The notes under the pieces are model-generated. The model made no database searches. It was not told where the DNA came from and saw only the letters and a program-made list of their open reading frames with translations. From Gliomastix tumulicola (lineage: Eukaryota; Ascomycota; Sordariomycetes; Hypocreales; Bionectriaceae): a stretch of 64,000 bases of DNA. Positions 44,442 through 54,107 of this stretch are shown here, in pieces (position 1 is the first letter of the stretch; each line of letters starts with the position of its first letter). The stretch spans positions 5,231,782-5,295,781 of the forward strand of contig BCHX01000003.1 of assembly GCA_001599755.1 (NCBI GenBank), given 5' to 3'. Both the position numbers and the translations under genes were made by a program.

Positions 44442-46609
44442 GTCGAGAACGTGTGAAGTTGCGTGTACGATGTAAGGGTTGACGTACGGAATATCTCAGC
44501 GCCTGGGGGCAGGGCCTCCAATTTAAAGCTGTTTCCGTGCCGCGGCCGAGTTCGAGCATAAGGGGTTGAACGAACACGAAGAAACTACCCAGCCAGTGAT
44601 CTTCCCGATCAGAGCCACGTAAGATGATGATGACGTTTCCGGTGACGCCCGCTGCGGCTTAGAATTAGACACATATTGATTCATGCAATGTATGTACCGG
44701 CAGTCAGTGTTTCCCGTGAAACATTCTAACTTTGGGTAGTGCGCCCTCGGTTTCGGTTTCGCTCTAGCTTTCGGACTGGCGCTGGAATGACCTAAATCTC
44801 GGGATTGTTCTGCCTAGTTTGGGCATATAAGCCGCCCCGTCGATCTTAGTTCACCGGTACTTGAGTGAAGCGTGCGCTGTGGATATTCATGACCAGACTG
44901 GGCTGTCTCATTTGCAGTAATTTCGCGTCTTATGCAACACTCAGTGTTTTCCCGACTTAGCTACGCTTATTCACAGTGTCAACATCATGCTGAAGCTACA
45001 CCGCCAGCTACCTCGTAGAGAGATGGTTCCCGTTTCACGACGTAATATCCGCTTCATTCAACGACCCGCTCACATTCTAGCTGATGGAGACGGAGAACCC
45101 GCCTCGAGCAATAAATCCAGCGACAGAGCCAGGAGCTATGATGCTTGACATAGCGGGAGGAAGGTGAGCGGTGCTGGGGTGGCTTTGGATCAAGTCCGTG
45201 AACAACGCGGAAACATATTGAAAGTTGCTGTCAATCTGGAAAGGACCGCTGACACTGTACTTAGACAAGATTGTGCACCGAGTGCTTGCCCAAAAGGACC
45301 TCAATCAGCCAGAACGAAGCGTACCCGTCGAAGATGTGGGTGAAGCATGCCGCAATCCATGCCTGGGCCTGTCAGGTGAGCCCGTCGTTTGCGAAGCGGA
45401 GTACATACACGATGGTGGCGACGGTGTTTCTCGTCGTGAGTGAATAATCGGGACCTGTGTCGCGATGGCAGACGCTTCGTTACCAAGCCATCCTCGTTCT
45501 GGATAAGCTCTTGTAGCAAAATGTGCTCCTTGAAAGCAATGCAGTCCACTCAGTATTCGAACCAATGTCAGCGGTGAGTATCTATGCTTCTTTTCGGAAC
45601 TTGAGTGCGCGACCCAAAACAAACCATGGTGTTACAGTCTTGACATGCCGCAACCACGTCCGACCATTCCTGTCCGTTGTAGGTGTACGATGAGCCGGAG
45701 AGGCAGTGGAGAAGATAAGACCGACGATGCTCACGCTTTGTTTGTCAAGTCCGAACTCAACCATGATATATCGTAATTACCAGGAGTGTCGCGACCCGGC
45801 CGAGCCCATGGTGGCGGTAGGTGCACACTATCAAGCGCTTCTTTGATAGCTGCGGAGCTAAGATGCTATGAGGCGATACAATCGACAGTTTCTGCCGAAG
45901 TTGTAGACCTAATCGTACTCATTACTCGTGAGTTCATTCTGTTCAGTGGCAAATCAAAGCAAGGGAAGGATGACCAAGTCGGTGACTACGCCAAGTTCTT
46001 ATGGTAGTGGTTTGGAGATACAGCTGCGAGCCCAATTGAACCATGAACAGCTGGAACGAAGAGTTTTAGACATGTAAATACACAAAGGCCCTGCATCTTT
46101 CTGTTTCTCTAAATATACCTTGTCCTTTGAACTCAACAGCAAGCACGTCACACCACTATGAAGTGGTGAGAGCCCGAGACTCACTTCTTATAAGCCTGTA
46201 GGTGCCGGCGAGACTATCGACTGATCTTGGACAAATCAGCCTAGAAGAATACATCAACCTCATAAGAATGCCCATTTGTGCCTCTCATCCCAACCTCCGT
46301 CCACAGTCACTCCATCATAGGCTCCGACAGCGTAATTGATAGCTGAGCAGCAATTGGCCTCCAATCAGATCACTTATGAAGCTTGGATGAATCAACTTAG
46401 AGGAAGACAAGCAAAAAATAATAACTCGGTCTCAACTAGCATCACGAGCCAACTCGACGCTCTGTCGTATCATGCACTAGGTCTCAACAAAGAATTGGGG
46501 GACGTCGCAAATATCAACCGAATACAAAACCACTCATCAAATTTCACCATGACTAAATACAAATACAAACGCACAACATTTCGAAATGCACAATACTTCA
46601 GGTACATTA
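44442..46609. other. Long intergenic stretch with a second possible relic
   Basis: About 2.2 kb without an intact gene. Minus-strand 45077-45770 has fragmentary coding-like sequence (separate entry). The plus-strand frame 46336-46743 overlaps the 3' end of the dioxygenase and shows no domain. Confidence 0.5.
45077..45770 (-). pseudogene. Possible relic of a membrane-protein gene
   Basis: Several short minus-strand frames with biased, protein-like text follow one another: MVEFGLDKQSVSIVGLIFST near 45764, VATIVYVLRFANDGLT and AQAWIAACFTHIFDGYASFW in the middle, and SSIIAPGSVAGFIARGGFS at the end. They are in different frames with stops between. The middle pieces are hydrophobic and may derive from membrane helices. 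I cannot name the family with confidence. Confidence 0.35.
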
Positions 46610-47770
46610 TTAGACCGAGGTGGTCTTCTCCCCAAAGTCCTTTGGAACCTCAGGTCCCCAGACAGAAAAGGGCCCGACGACATCTCTTCTCGTCTCCGTA
46701 TGTGTATTCACCACGTCCCCGTCAGCGTAATGCTCGATCTTGAACCCACTCGGGTCAGCCCAATAGTCGAAGATCTGGCTGCCAAGTACATGTCGGCCCA
46801 CCCCCCAGATGCTCTTCCACCCATTCTTCGCCAGCCACTCGTGCCCCAGCAGCTGGGTGTCAAAGTCGGCCACTTCGAAGGATGTGTGATGCACGAACGT
46901 TTTCTTCACTTCAGGGGGGGCTCGCTGCATGAAGAAGGAATGGTGGTCTGAGAACCTTTCGCCAAGGTCGAGATGCATGAAGGTGAGCACATCCATGTTG
47001 GAGAAGTCCCAGTGGTAGAGGATATCAGACGGGACGAAGTTGAAGTTGTTTGTGTACCACGCGAGCTCGTTATCAAAGTCGGGCACGACATAGCCGAAGT
47101 GCCCTAGCTTGTGGACGAGAGCCGGTCCAGGATGGTAGCGCTGGAACTTCCCTATAAGCATTCCCCATGTTAGACATCTGCTGTCGGATTATGCTTCTGT
47201 TCTTCGGAGACGATTATGCTCACCTTGCCTTGGTTTCGCAAAAGGCGTGTTGTATGGGCCTTGGCTTTCATGGGTCGCTGTTGGTTCCACGGTAGTGGTC
47301 TCGCGCTCCTCTTGACCGTACACGACGTGGAAGAAAGTGTCATCTGGCCGATTGAAGGTGATGATCTTGCCTCCGCCAGGAGCGTCGTGTAGCGATCCTA
47401 CGATCGCGCCGTCCAGCTTGGCCGTCTTGTCGAACTCGTGCTGTGAAGCCGCGACGAATGCGACGCCGCCAAATCTCTGCTTGCCGTCCTTGCTTTTGGA
47501 AGCCACGTAGAGAAACGGATCGATGCCATACCCGCGGAAGTAGACCTTGTCTTTGGTCTTCTGGGCGACCACAAAGCCAAAGTCGTCGGCGAATTTGGCA
47601 AAGTTCGTCAGGTCTGGATGCTCAAAATACACGTGTGCTATGCGGGCAAGTTGAATTTTGGAAGGGTTGTTTGAAATCGGAGGGATCAACATATCAGGCA
47701 TGATGGCCTCGCGAATGAATCTGGGCAGTCTCGTGAGCAAAGCGAATAGAAAATTGAAAGCCAACCCCAT
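46610..47770 (-). CDS. Extradiol-type (vicinal oxygen chelate) dioxygenase
   Basis: Exons 47770-47224 and 47151-46610 encode 362 residues with two VOC modules. The first (about residues 30-130) starts with LARIAHVYFEHPDLTNFAKF; the second (from about 190) starts with HKLGHFGYVVPDFDNELAWY. The second module keeps a 2-His-1-carboxylate Fe(II) site: His200 (LGHF), His270 or 271 (VHHTSFE) and Glu322 (KIEHYADG). This is as in homoprotocatechuate 2,3-dioxygenase and 2,3-dihydroxybiphenyl dioxygenase relatives. It should open a catechol ring next to the diol. The start at 47770 was chosen for its CAACCATGG context and a TATATAAAT 61 bp upstream; MPDMLIPP at 47701 is an alternative. It is divergent from an SDR and near a flavin hydroxylase and an FAH-type hydrolase, which fits a meta-cleavage pathway. 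Confidence 0.85.
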
Positions 47771-48277
47771 GGTTGAGCTTAGCTTCGAGTAAGTTGAGGA
47801 AAACCAGATAAGAGAGGAATCAGCATGATCATTTATATAGGTAGTCGGGTAGCCCAAAGCGACCAGATAACTAGCGCACCAGTATTGCATTTACCACGGA
47901 TATACAAGGGAAGACGGACCCTTCAAGCTACCGAACCGACCGCGCCTCTGACTGGGCGAACGACAGTAAGATTGAAGCGTGGCTGTGAATCGCAGCCCTT
48001 GTCGGAGAAACTTTGTCAACGCTCGGAGCGACTCTCGGACGATCCCATTTCCTCCCCCTGCACGCGAACCGGCTGCTCTGGTGCAACCACATGGCGTTCT
48101 AGGCTCAAAGCGGCTTACGAGCATCTCAACGGATTTGAGCAAAGCGAGGTCCAAGGCACGCAATTGATTTAAATATCAATGAAAGGTGGCTCCCAAACAT
48201 GGGCAGTGAATGGATCGCTGCATACCAAAACAAACAAATTACGACAATACGAGCCACCGTCCTTTTAACTAACAACA
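47771..48277. promoter_or_regulatory. Divergent promoter, dioxygenase / SDR
   Basis: A 507-bp bidirectional promoter. A TATA box for the dioxygenase lies at 47831-47839 on the minus strand. CGG triplets in direct orientation (CGGagcgactctCGGACGATC, 48025-48044) resemble Zn2Cys6 sites. The CGGACGATC core differs by one base from the CGGAGGATC core of the 15-bp motif found upstream of the hydroxylase. Confidence 0.5.
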
Positions 48278-49233
48278 ATGACGCTCAAGACACCCGTGGC
48301 ATTGGTCACTGGCTGCAACAGCGGGATAGGGAAGCAAATCGCCATCGCCCTGGCATCCAAAGACGTGACGGTCCTCGCCACAGCCAGAAACGTCAACTCC
48401 CTCAAGGAGCTGATGGAACAGCACCCCAACATCCAAGCACTACCGCTCAGCCTTGACTCGAATGACAGTATCAGCGCACTGGGCGGCATGGTCAAGGATC
48501 TGACCGGTGGGCGACTCGACATTTTGGTCAACAATGCCGGGACACACTATGCGGCAACGGCGCTAGACATGGATGTCGAGGAGGCCGTCAAACTGTTCCA
48601 AATCAATGTCTTCGCCGTGATGCGTCTCTGCCAGATGTTCATTCCCATGCTACAGAAGTCACCGCACGGAAAGATCGTTCATATTGGTAGCGTCACGCGG
48701 AACGTGCCAGTCGTATGGCAGAGCGTGTACAACGCGTCGAAAGCAGCTTTGAGCCAGTACAGCAAGACTCTCCGTTTGGTAAGAACCACCGCGGACAGTA
48801 GGCACCACATGAAGCTAACCACATCCATAAACATCGAAGGAACTCCAACCACTAGGCATAACTGTCATCGAAGTAGTTACGGGATTTGTCCGCAGCAGCA
48901 TCTTGAGACACGGGCTTGTCGCTCCCGAGGACTCCCTCTATCTTCCCATCAAGACCACCGTCGAACGGTTCAAATATGATGGAAATGCGAACGGCATGCC
49001 CGCCGAACAGTACGCTATGTCGGTCGTCAATCAGATGATGCAGAACCAGCCACCCACCGAGATATGGGAGGGTGCACTGGTCTGGTATCTGCGTTTTATC
49101 GTGAATGTGTGCCCTCTGTGGCTGCAGGTTCGTAGGCGAGCTTGATTTTATTGCTTCTTTCTCCCTTGGCTGACTTAACTCTTAGAACTGGATCTATTAC
49201 CGCAAGTTCAATCTGCGTCTGCTTCGACAATAA
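48278..49233 (+). CDS. Short-chain dehydrogenase/reductase
   Basis: A classical-type SDR (NAD(P)H oxidoreductase), 278 residues from exons 48278-48778, 48840-49127 and 49186-49233. Cofactor motif TGCNSGIG (residues 11-18), NNAG (85-88), catalytic Ser138 and the Tyr151-x3-Lys155 pair (YNASK) are all present. The type resembles 1-acyldihydroxyacetone-phosphate reductase-like fungal SDRs, with EVVTGFVRSSIL after the active site and a hydrophobic C-terminal stretch (ALVWYLRFIVNVCPLWLQ). The last exon has only 15 codons and a stop but has normal splice signals. It shares a promoter with the extradiol dioxygenase, so it may reduce or oxidise a side-chain alcohol or aldehyde of the aromatic substrate. 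That role is inference. Confidence 0.87.
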
Positions 49234-49951
49234 AATTTTGTACCTTGGTCTTGGTCTGCAATACCGATCCTACGGAAAGACGTTTTCACACAAAGCCTCT
49301 TGGAAGACCAAGTTAAGAAGGAAAACAGTGCATCTCCCATGGCACCACACGAGTCCAGTGAGAAAGGACTGAAGGAGGCGGATGTGGCGATCAAAGTAGC
49401 AGCCCGTGGAACATGATCGTATCATCCTTTGAACAATCACAAATGCCTTGGGCTCTTACTACTGTAGCTAGAGATCACGATGTCATACTTTAATGCCGAT
49501 CTCTTTAAAGCTTTATATGTATTTGTGTAGCCCTTTGGCCACTTGCATTGTGGTATCGTGATGGAGGTAACCTACAATCGGTACTACTACGTTACCATCT
49601 TAGATGTCTCGAACCTTCTGTACCTGCGATAAAGCAGATGAATGTACGCGAAAGATTATGGATGTCCAGTGCGCCGATATTCCATATTCTATCACCTCGG
49701 CAAGTCTCGGCCGCCGAGTCTGCCGGAGCAATATGCCCACTGGGCCGGAGGATCTTCACTCAATCCGGGGTCGAGTCTCGGAGGAACCTTTTCTGGGGCC
49801 GTCTGCCTCTGCCTCTCCATAGCCACCGCACCGCCAAGAGGCGCTTAGACCCGAGCCATCTGTCAGCTGTTATTTATCACTTCATTCGCCTGCGATACTA
49901 TCTGTGTCCGTGGCGCGATCAGAGCACCTTGACACACCATCAAAAGCCGTG
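49234..49951. promoter_or_regulatory. Promoter region of the flavin hydroxylase
   Basis: About 720 bp. Rich in CGG/CCG half-sites between 49710 and 49785 (CTCGGCCGCCGAG palindrome at 49707-49719, TGCCGGAG, the 15-bp motif at 49743, and TCTCGGAGGAACC near 49776). No gene is supported. Confidence 0.55.
49743..49757. promoter_or_regulatory. 15-bp motif GGCCGGAGGATCTTC, copy 1
   Basis: Identical to 53878-53892 in the intergenic region between the FAH-family gene and the Zn2Cys6 regulator gene. Located about 195 bp upstream of the hydroxylase start. Candidate operator of the local regulator; the role is inference. Confidence 0.5.
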
Positions 49952-51993
49952 ATGGAAGAGACACCGGTTATCATTGTCGGGGCTGGCCCGGCTGGTCTTG
50001 CCCTTGCCCTTGCCCTTGCGAGGTTCCAAGTCAAAGTGAGTAGGCATGCTCACCATCCCGGGATCGCATGTCATCAGTTTCTGATGGAGTATACAGTCTG
50101 TGATCTTAGAGAAGGAAAAGGAAATCACTACCGATCCCCGTGGTGTGTACTTGACAGGGGATTGCATTCGCATTTTCCACGACCTCGGCATCGGCGATGA
50201 CTTGCCAAAAATCGGTTGTCGTAAGTCGAAGCGTCGAGGATGTTGGATAGAAGCCATTGGGGGCTACTGGCTGACTTGAGCGAATCACAGAGGTGCAGGA
50301 TATCAACTTCCACCAGTCGAACTTCCAGAACAAGCGATTCTTCGCTATAAACATTGGATCTTCTCTGGAACAATCGTTGCCCGAAGGACTCCTACAGATA
50401 CAACCTTTGCTCGGTAAGCATCTCACTTAATCCTCTCAGCGATACAAGCGAGCGCAGTGATCTGACCTGCACTAAGAGGGTGCGTTGACGAGGAGAATAC
50501 AACAGTCCCAATACTGCACGCTTCGCAAAGGCTGCAGGGTCACCGGCCTGATTGCCGAGGAACCGCCGATTATCGAATACGAGAATGAGAACGGAGCAAA
50601 GTACCAAATAAAGGGACAGTGGCTTATCGGGGCCGACGGCAAGGTCGGCATCGTGCGAAAGCACTTCCTGGAGCCGGCTGCGAATATCAAGCAGGAAACA
50701 GGCCTCTATCCCTATGATGGGACATGGATCGCGGCCAACCTACGCATAACATTGCCGACTCCGGAGACACACCCTGGCCTCCCTCTATGGAACCTCGGGT
50801 TCACGCCTGAGGAGGTTCACGATCTATACTGGCCCACCGGCTGGCACTTCTGCAGCCCGCCTGGGAAGCCCACGGCCACAGGCCGCATAGGACCGCACGA
50901 GATGAGGCTTTGGCGTCACGAATTCCGCCAGGACGCCTGGGATGACTCGATGGACCCCCATGCTCTCATGTGGGAGCACATCACGCCGATGATCACACGT
51001 GACCGGGACGCTGCTGGCCACAGATTCGGCGGTCCCGTCCCCTATCCCGCCGACTGCATCGAGGTTCTGCGCTGCCGGCCTTTCCGGTTTACCCACAAGG
51101 TCGTCAATCAATGGTTTCACAAAAGGACCATACTCATCGGCGATGCGGCACACGTTTTCCCGCCATTCGCCGGCCAAGGCATCGCAAGCGGCGTGCGCGA
51201 CGCTCACCAGCTCGCCTGGCGCCTGTCGCTTCTGCTGTCGGGGAGTCGACCGCCGAGCAAGGCATCAGAGGAGCGCATTCTATACGCTTGGGCTGCCGAG
51301 CGGCGCAAGAGTGTCGACGACGCGGCCATGTTCTCCATTTTGAATGGGCGTGTGTGCAATGGCCAGCCATCATACTGGCTCCTTGCAGTGCTGTGGCTGA
51401 AGACCGCGATGAATCAGGTACCCAGCCTTGAGAGGTGGCTCGATGTCCAACGCATACAAGAGCGACGAGGATTCACCCCCGTTGTCGGCGGTTTCTTTGT
51501 CAAAGACTCCGACGGAGGGGCCCGACTGGCTCAGGTGCCCGTTCAGTCCTCGTTTCTGCAGGTTTCTCTGTCAGACAGTCTCCTACATCGCCCGAGCAGT
51601 ATCTTCACGCTCATTGTGATCGTAACAGATACTGATGACCTCCAGAAACTGTACGAAGATGCCCAGACCGCCACCAAAGATGCCTCCCTCGACCCATCAG
51701 TCTTGTCGGACGACTCAATCGTCATTCTTGATACCCGATCTGCACGTGCAGCCTCCACGGTTTCTGGAATCAAGGATGATGGCTGGAAGCATCAAAACAA
51801 GGTTTTCACTGCTGTTGAAGGAGAGAAACTGGCCACGAACGAAAGTCAGGAGACCATATATAGAAGTCGACTCGGCAGGTATACAAAGTTCGCCATCCTG
51901 CGGCCAGACTTCTTTGTCTTTGCGGCTGCGAGAGATGCCATGTCCTTGGCCAAGATTCTAACGGATCTGAAGGAGAGAACTTCAACCGCTTGA
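49952..51993 (+). CDS. Class A flavin monooxygenase (phenol/3-hydroxyphenylpropionate hydroxylase-like)
   Basis: An NAD(P)H-dependent aromatic hydroxylase, cytosolic. Exons 49952-50035, 50097-50220, 50291-50413 and 50477-51993 give 615 residues. GxGxxG motif VGAGPAGL begins near residue 9; the DG motif is in LIGADGKVGIVRKHF near 162; the GD motif is LIGDAAHVFPPFAGQG near 331. These three identify the group that ortho-hydroxylates phenols. The last about 150 residues form a thioredoxin-like C-terminal domain (FTLIVIVTDTDDLQKL), as in phenol hydroxylase and MhpA relatives. Residues 17-25 are an ALALALA run encoded by CTTGCC repeats. With an extradiol dioxygenase and an FAH-type hydrolase nearby, it probably makes the catechol-type substrate for ring cleavage. 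Confidence 0.88.
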
Positions 51994-52560
51994 GTGTGTC
52001 GGAGCGGAAGGTTGCTTGTACGTGAGGAGATCCAACGGATCAACTTGTCTCATATTTCATACGATTCCTTCTTCCTTTTAGTTTCCTTTGGTGTGATATC
52101 TCGGAACGAGGAGAGAGAGAGAGAGCGTGCCTGAGCTCGATTTTATACAGTCTGCCAGCCATTAATATCAGCATCATCATATAAAAGGATCCGGGATTAC
52201 TATAGGTAAAGAGCCATGATCGTGTGGTTAAGGGATCGTAAACTTTGCCTTGTAAACCCTTCATTTGACACTACACTAAGTAAACTACCTGCGCTTTTAG
52301 TATCTAATCCCATAAGACGACGAGAGCCCCGCGGTTTGTGGTGTAATCAGTTAAATTTGCAGTGAGGTGCATTCCTAAATCCAAGTCTAAGTAATCTAAT
52401 GTCTGGGCGAAGACTGACGATCTATACGGACTACGACCACCGAGTGACTACTCCAATAACGACCATTTGCACGCTCACTATAATCCTAGTCAACCAACTC
52501 ACACTTCGAAACCGTTAGCTTCAGCCAGTTTACCCAGGCAGATCATTGTAGGACAAACCC
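51994..52560. other. Convergent 3' intergenic region with a GA repeat
   Basis: About 570 bp between converging hydroxylase and hydrolase genes. A (GA)n tract lies at about 52108-52125. No gene seen. Confidence 0.55.
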
Positions 52561-53678
52561 TCACTTGAACCGGATTTTGTTTGTCAATGTTCCAACGTTT
52601 GCCATTTCCACTTCGACAAGGTCACCGTCGCGGAGGAAGGACTTCGGCTTCATGAACGCCCCAACGCCTGATGGAGTGCCTGTCATGACTGCAGTTCCTG
52701 CGGGAATGGTAGTGCCTAGGAGCAATGGTAAGTTTCCCCTGGCATAACGACTGAATCGAGTTCGATGAGTTCGACTTTTCTCACCTTGACTCATGTGGCT
52801 CAGTATTCTTTCGGGGGAGAAGATGAGATCCTTTGCAAAATCGGCTGTCTGCCTGACCTCGCCATTGACCTTTGTGATGAGGCTAGACGAGCTACCATTG
52901 AACAGCTCCGGGCTGATTAGAGTAGGGCCGATGGGCGCAAACTTGTCGAAGGCCTTTGCAAAGAAAAACTGGCCGCCGGAGTTACCAGGAAGCTGGAACT
53001 GACGACATGACAAGTCATTGCCAATGGTATAACCAAGGATATAATTCTTTGCGTCATCCGGCGACACATCCCGGCATTGCTTTGACGTGACGAAGACCAA
53101 TTCGCCCTGCAGCCGGGCGGGATATAGTCAGCCCATGATCTGCCCAGACGTACGATACACACTGACCTCGTAGTCGAGAAGACTCTTTGCGCAAAAGTCA
53201 TTGACCGGTATCTCCTCTCCAGGGTGTGCGAGGGAAAGCGCTGGTTTCGTCCACAAGGGCGGGTTCGTTGGCACAGAGAGCTATTGCTCGCATACCGTCA
53301 GACTAAGATCGAGATGACACGCAGGTAGTCGCGTGGGATGGTAGATGAACGGGGACGTACACCGGCTTCCTTGGCGTGGCTGTGATAATTAAGCCCAACG
53401 CAATAGATGGGAATGTCATCCCGGGGTAGCGGAGCCAAAAGCTGTCGAACGACTCTGTTTAGCAACTGTAAAACTTCGTCAAAGACCAAGGCGAGAGCAC
53501 ATACCCGGCCAATCGTGACAGTCTTCTCACCCACTTTGTAAGAGAGTTCATCAATCGTCTTGAATGCGGCAATCTTCTGTCCCGCTGAAGGTAAGGGCGC
53601 TTTTTGGTCAAGGTTGGCGAAAAAGGAACTCCCGTCCTCCTCTGACTCGAAACGGATGAGGCGTGAAAATGGCGACAT
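52561..53678 (-). CDS. Fumarylacetoacetate hydrolase (FAH) family protein
   Basis: Exons 53678-53505, 53465-53361, 53280-53167, 53106-52785 and 52715-52561 encode 289 residues. The N-terminal lid domain is followed by the FAH fold with YCVGLNYHSHAKEAG, TNPPLWTKPALSLAHPG and LLDYEGELVFVTSK. The later segments are YTIGNDLSCRQFQ and TAVMTGTPSGVG. Metal ligands are Glu131, Glu133 and Asp162. The first intron would be only 39 bp (GTATGT...TTACAG) and is also readable as 13 extra in-frame codons, so its removal is uncertain; the other introns are normal. Relatives cleave or isomerise acyl-pyruvates and the dienoates made by meta-cleavage of homoprotocatechuate. This matches the nearby extradiol dioxygenase. 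It is divergent from the Zn2Cys6 regulator. Confidence 0.86.
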
Positions 53679-54107
53679 AGTCGGTGGCAGATAACTGTGA
53701 AGGTGTTCTAGTATGATTCAAGATGCGACGATTAAGCGTTACACGTTAGGGAGAGCAGAAACTTGGCCATGCTGCTTGCTTTATCTATCGTGGCTGGCTG
53801 CACTAAGAGTATATTCAGGCTGTAGGTTAGTGATGACTGTCCCACATGCCTTTGAGGTTATGCCGTGTCCGCTGGCCGGCCGGAGGATCTTCGCCCTTAG
53901 TCATAATTTTCGGAGGATTTTTCATGGCTTCGGGCTGTTCCCTCATTCTTCAAATTCGCTCCGCCCTCACTCCACCACTTCCTCCCCCCTTCTCCCCAGA
54001 ATATCTGAGATCCGCCGTCGACACGAACATCCGCTTCAGAATATCCGATACATCAAGGCACCGGCCGGCTCAGCAGACCCTCCAACCTCGCCGCCAGCGC
54101 CCTCACG
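53679..54107. promoter_or_regulatory. Divergent promoter, FAH gene / Zn2Cys6 regulator
   Basis: 429 bp with one exact copy of the 15-bp motif (53878-53892) inside GGCCGGCCGGAGG and a related CGGAGGAT at 53911-53918. Pyrimidine-rich leader before the regulator (about 53960-54005). Confidence 0.55.
53878..53892. promoter_or_regulatory. 15-bp motif GGCCGGAGGATCTTC, copy 2
   Basis: An identical copy lies upstream of the hydroxylase (49743-49757). This copy is between the hydrolase and regulator start codons (about 200 bp from the former, 216 bp from the latter). It could mediate autoregulation and pathway control. Confidence 0.5.
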
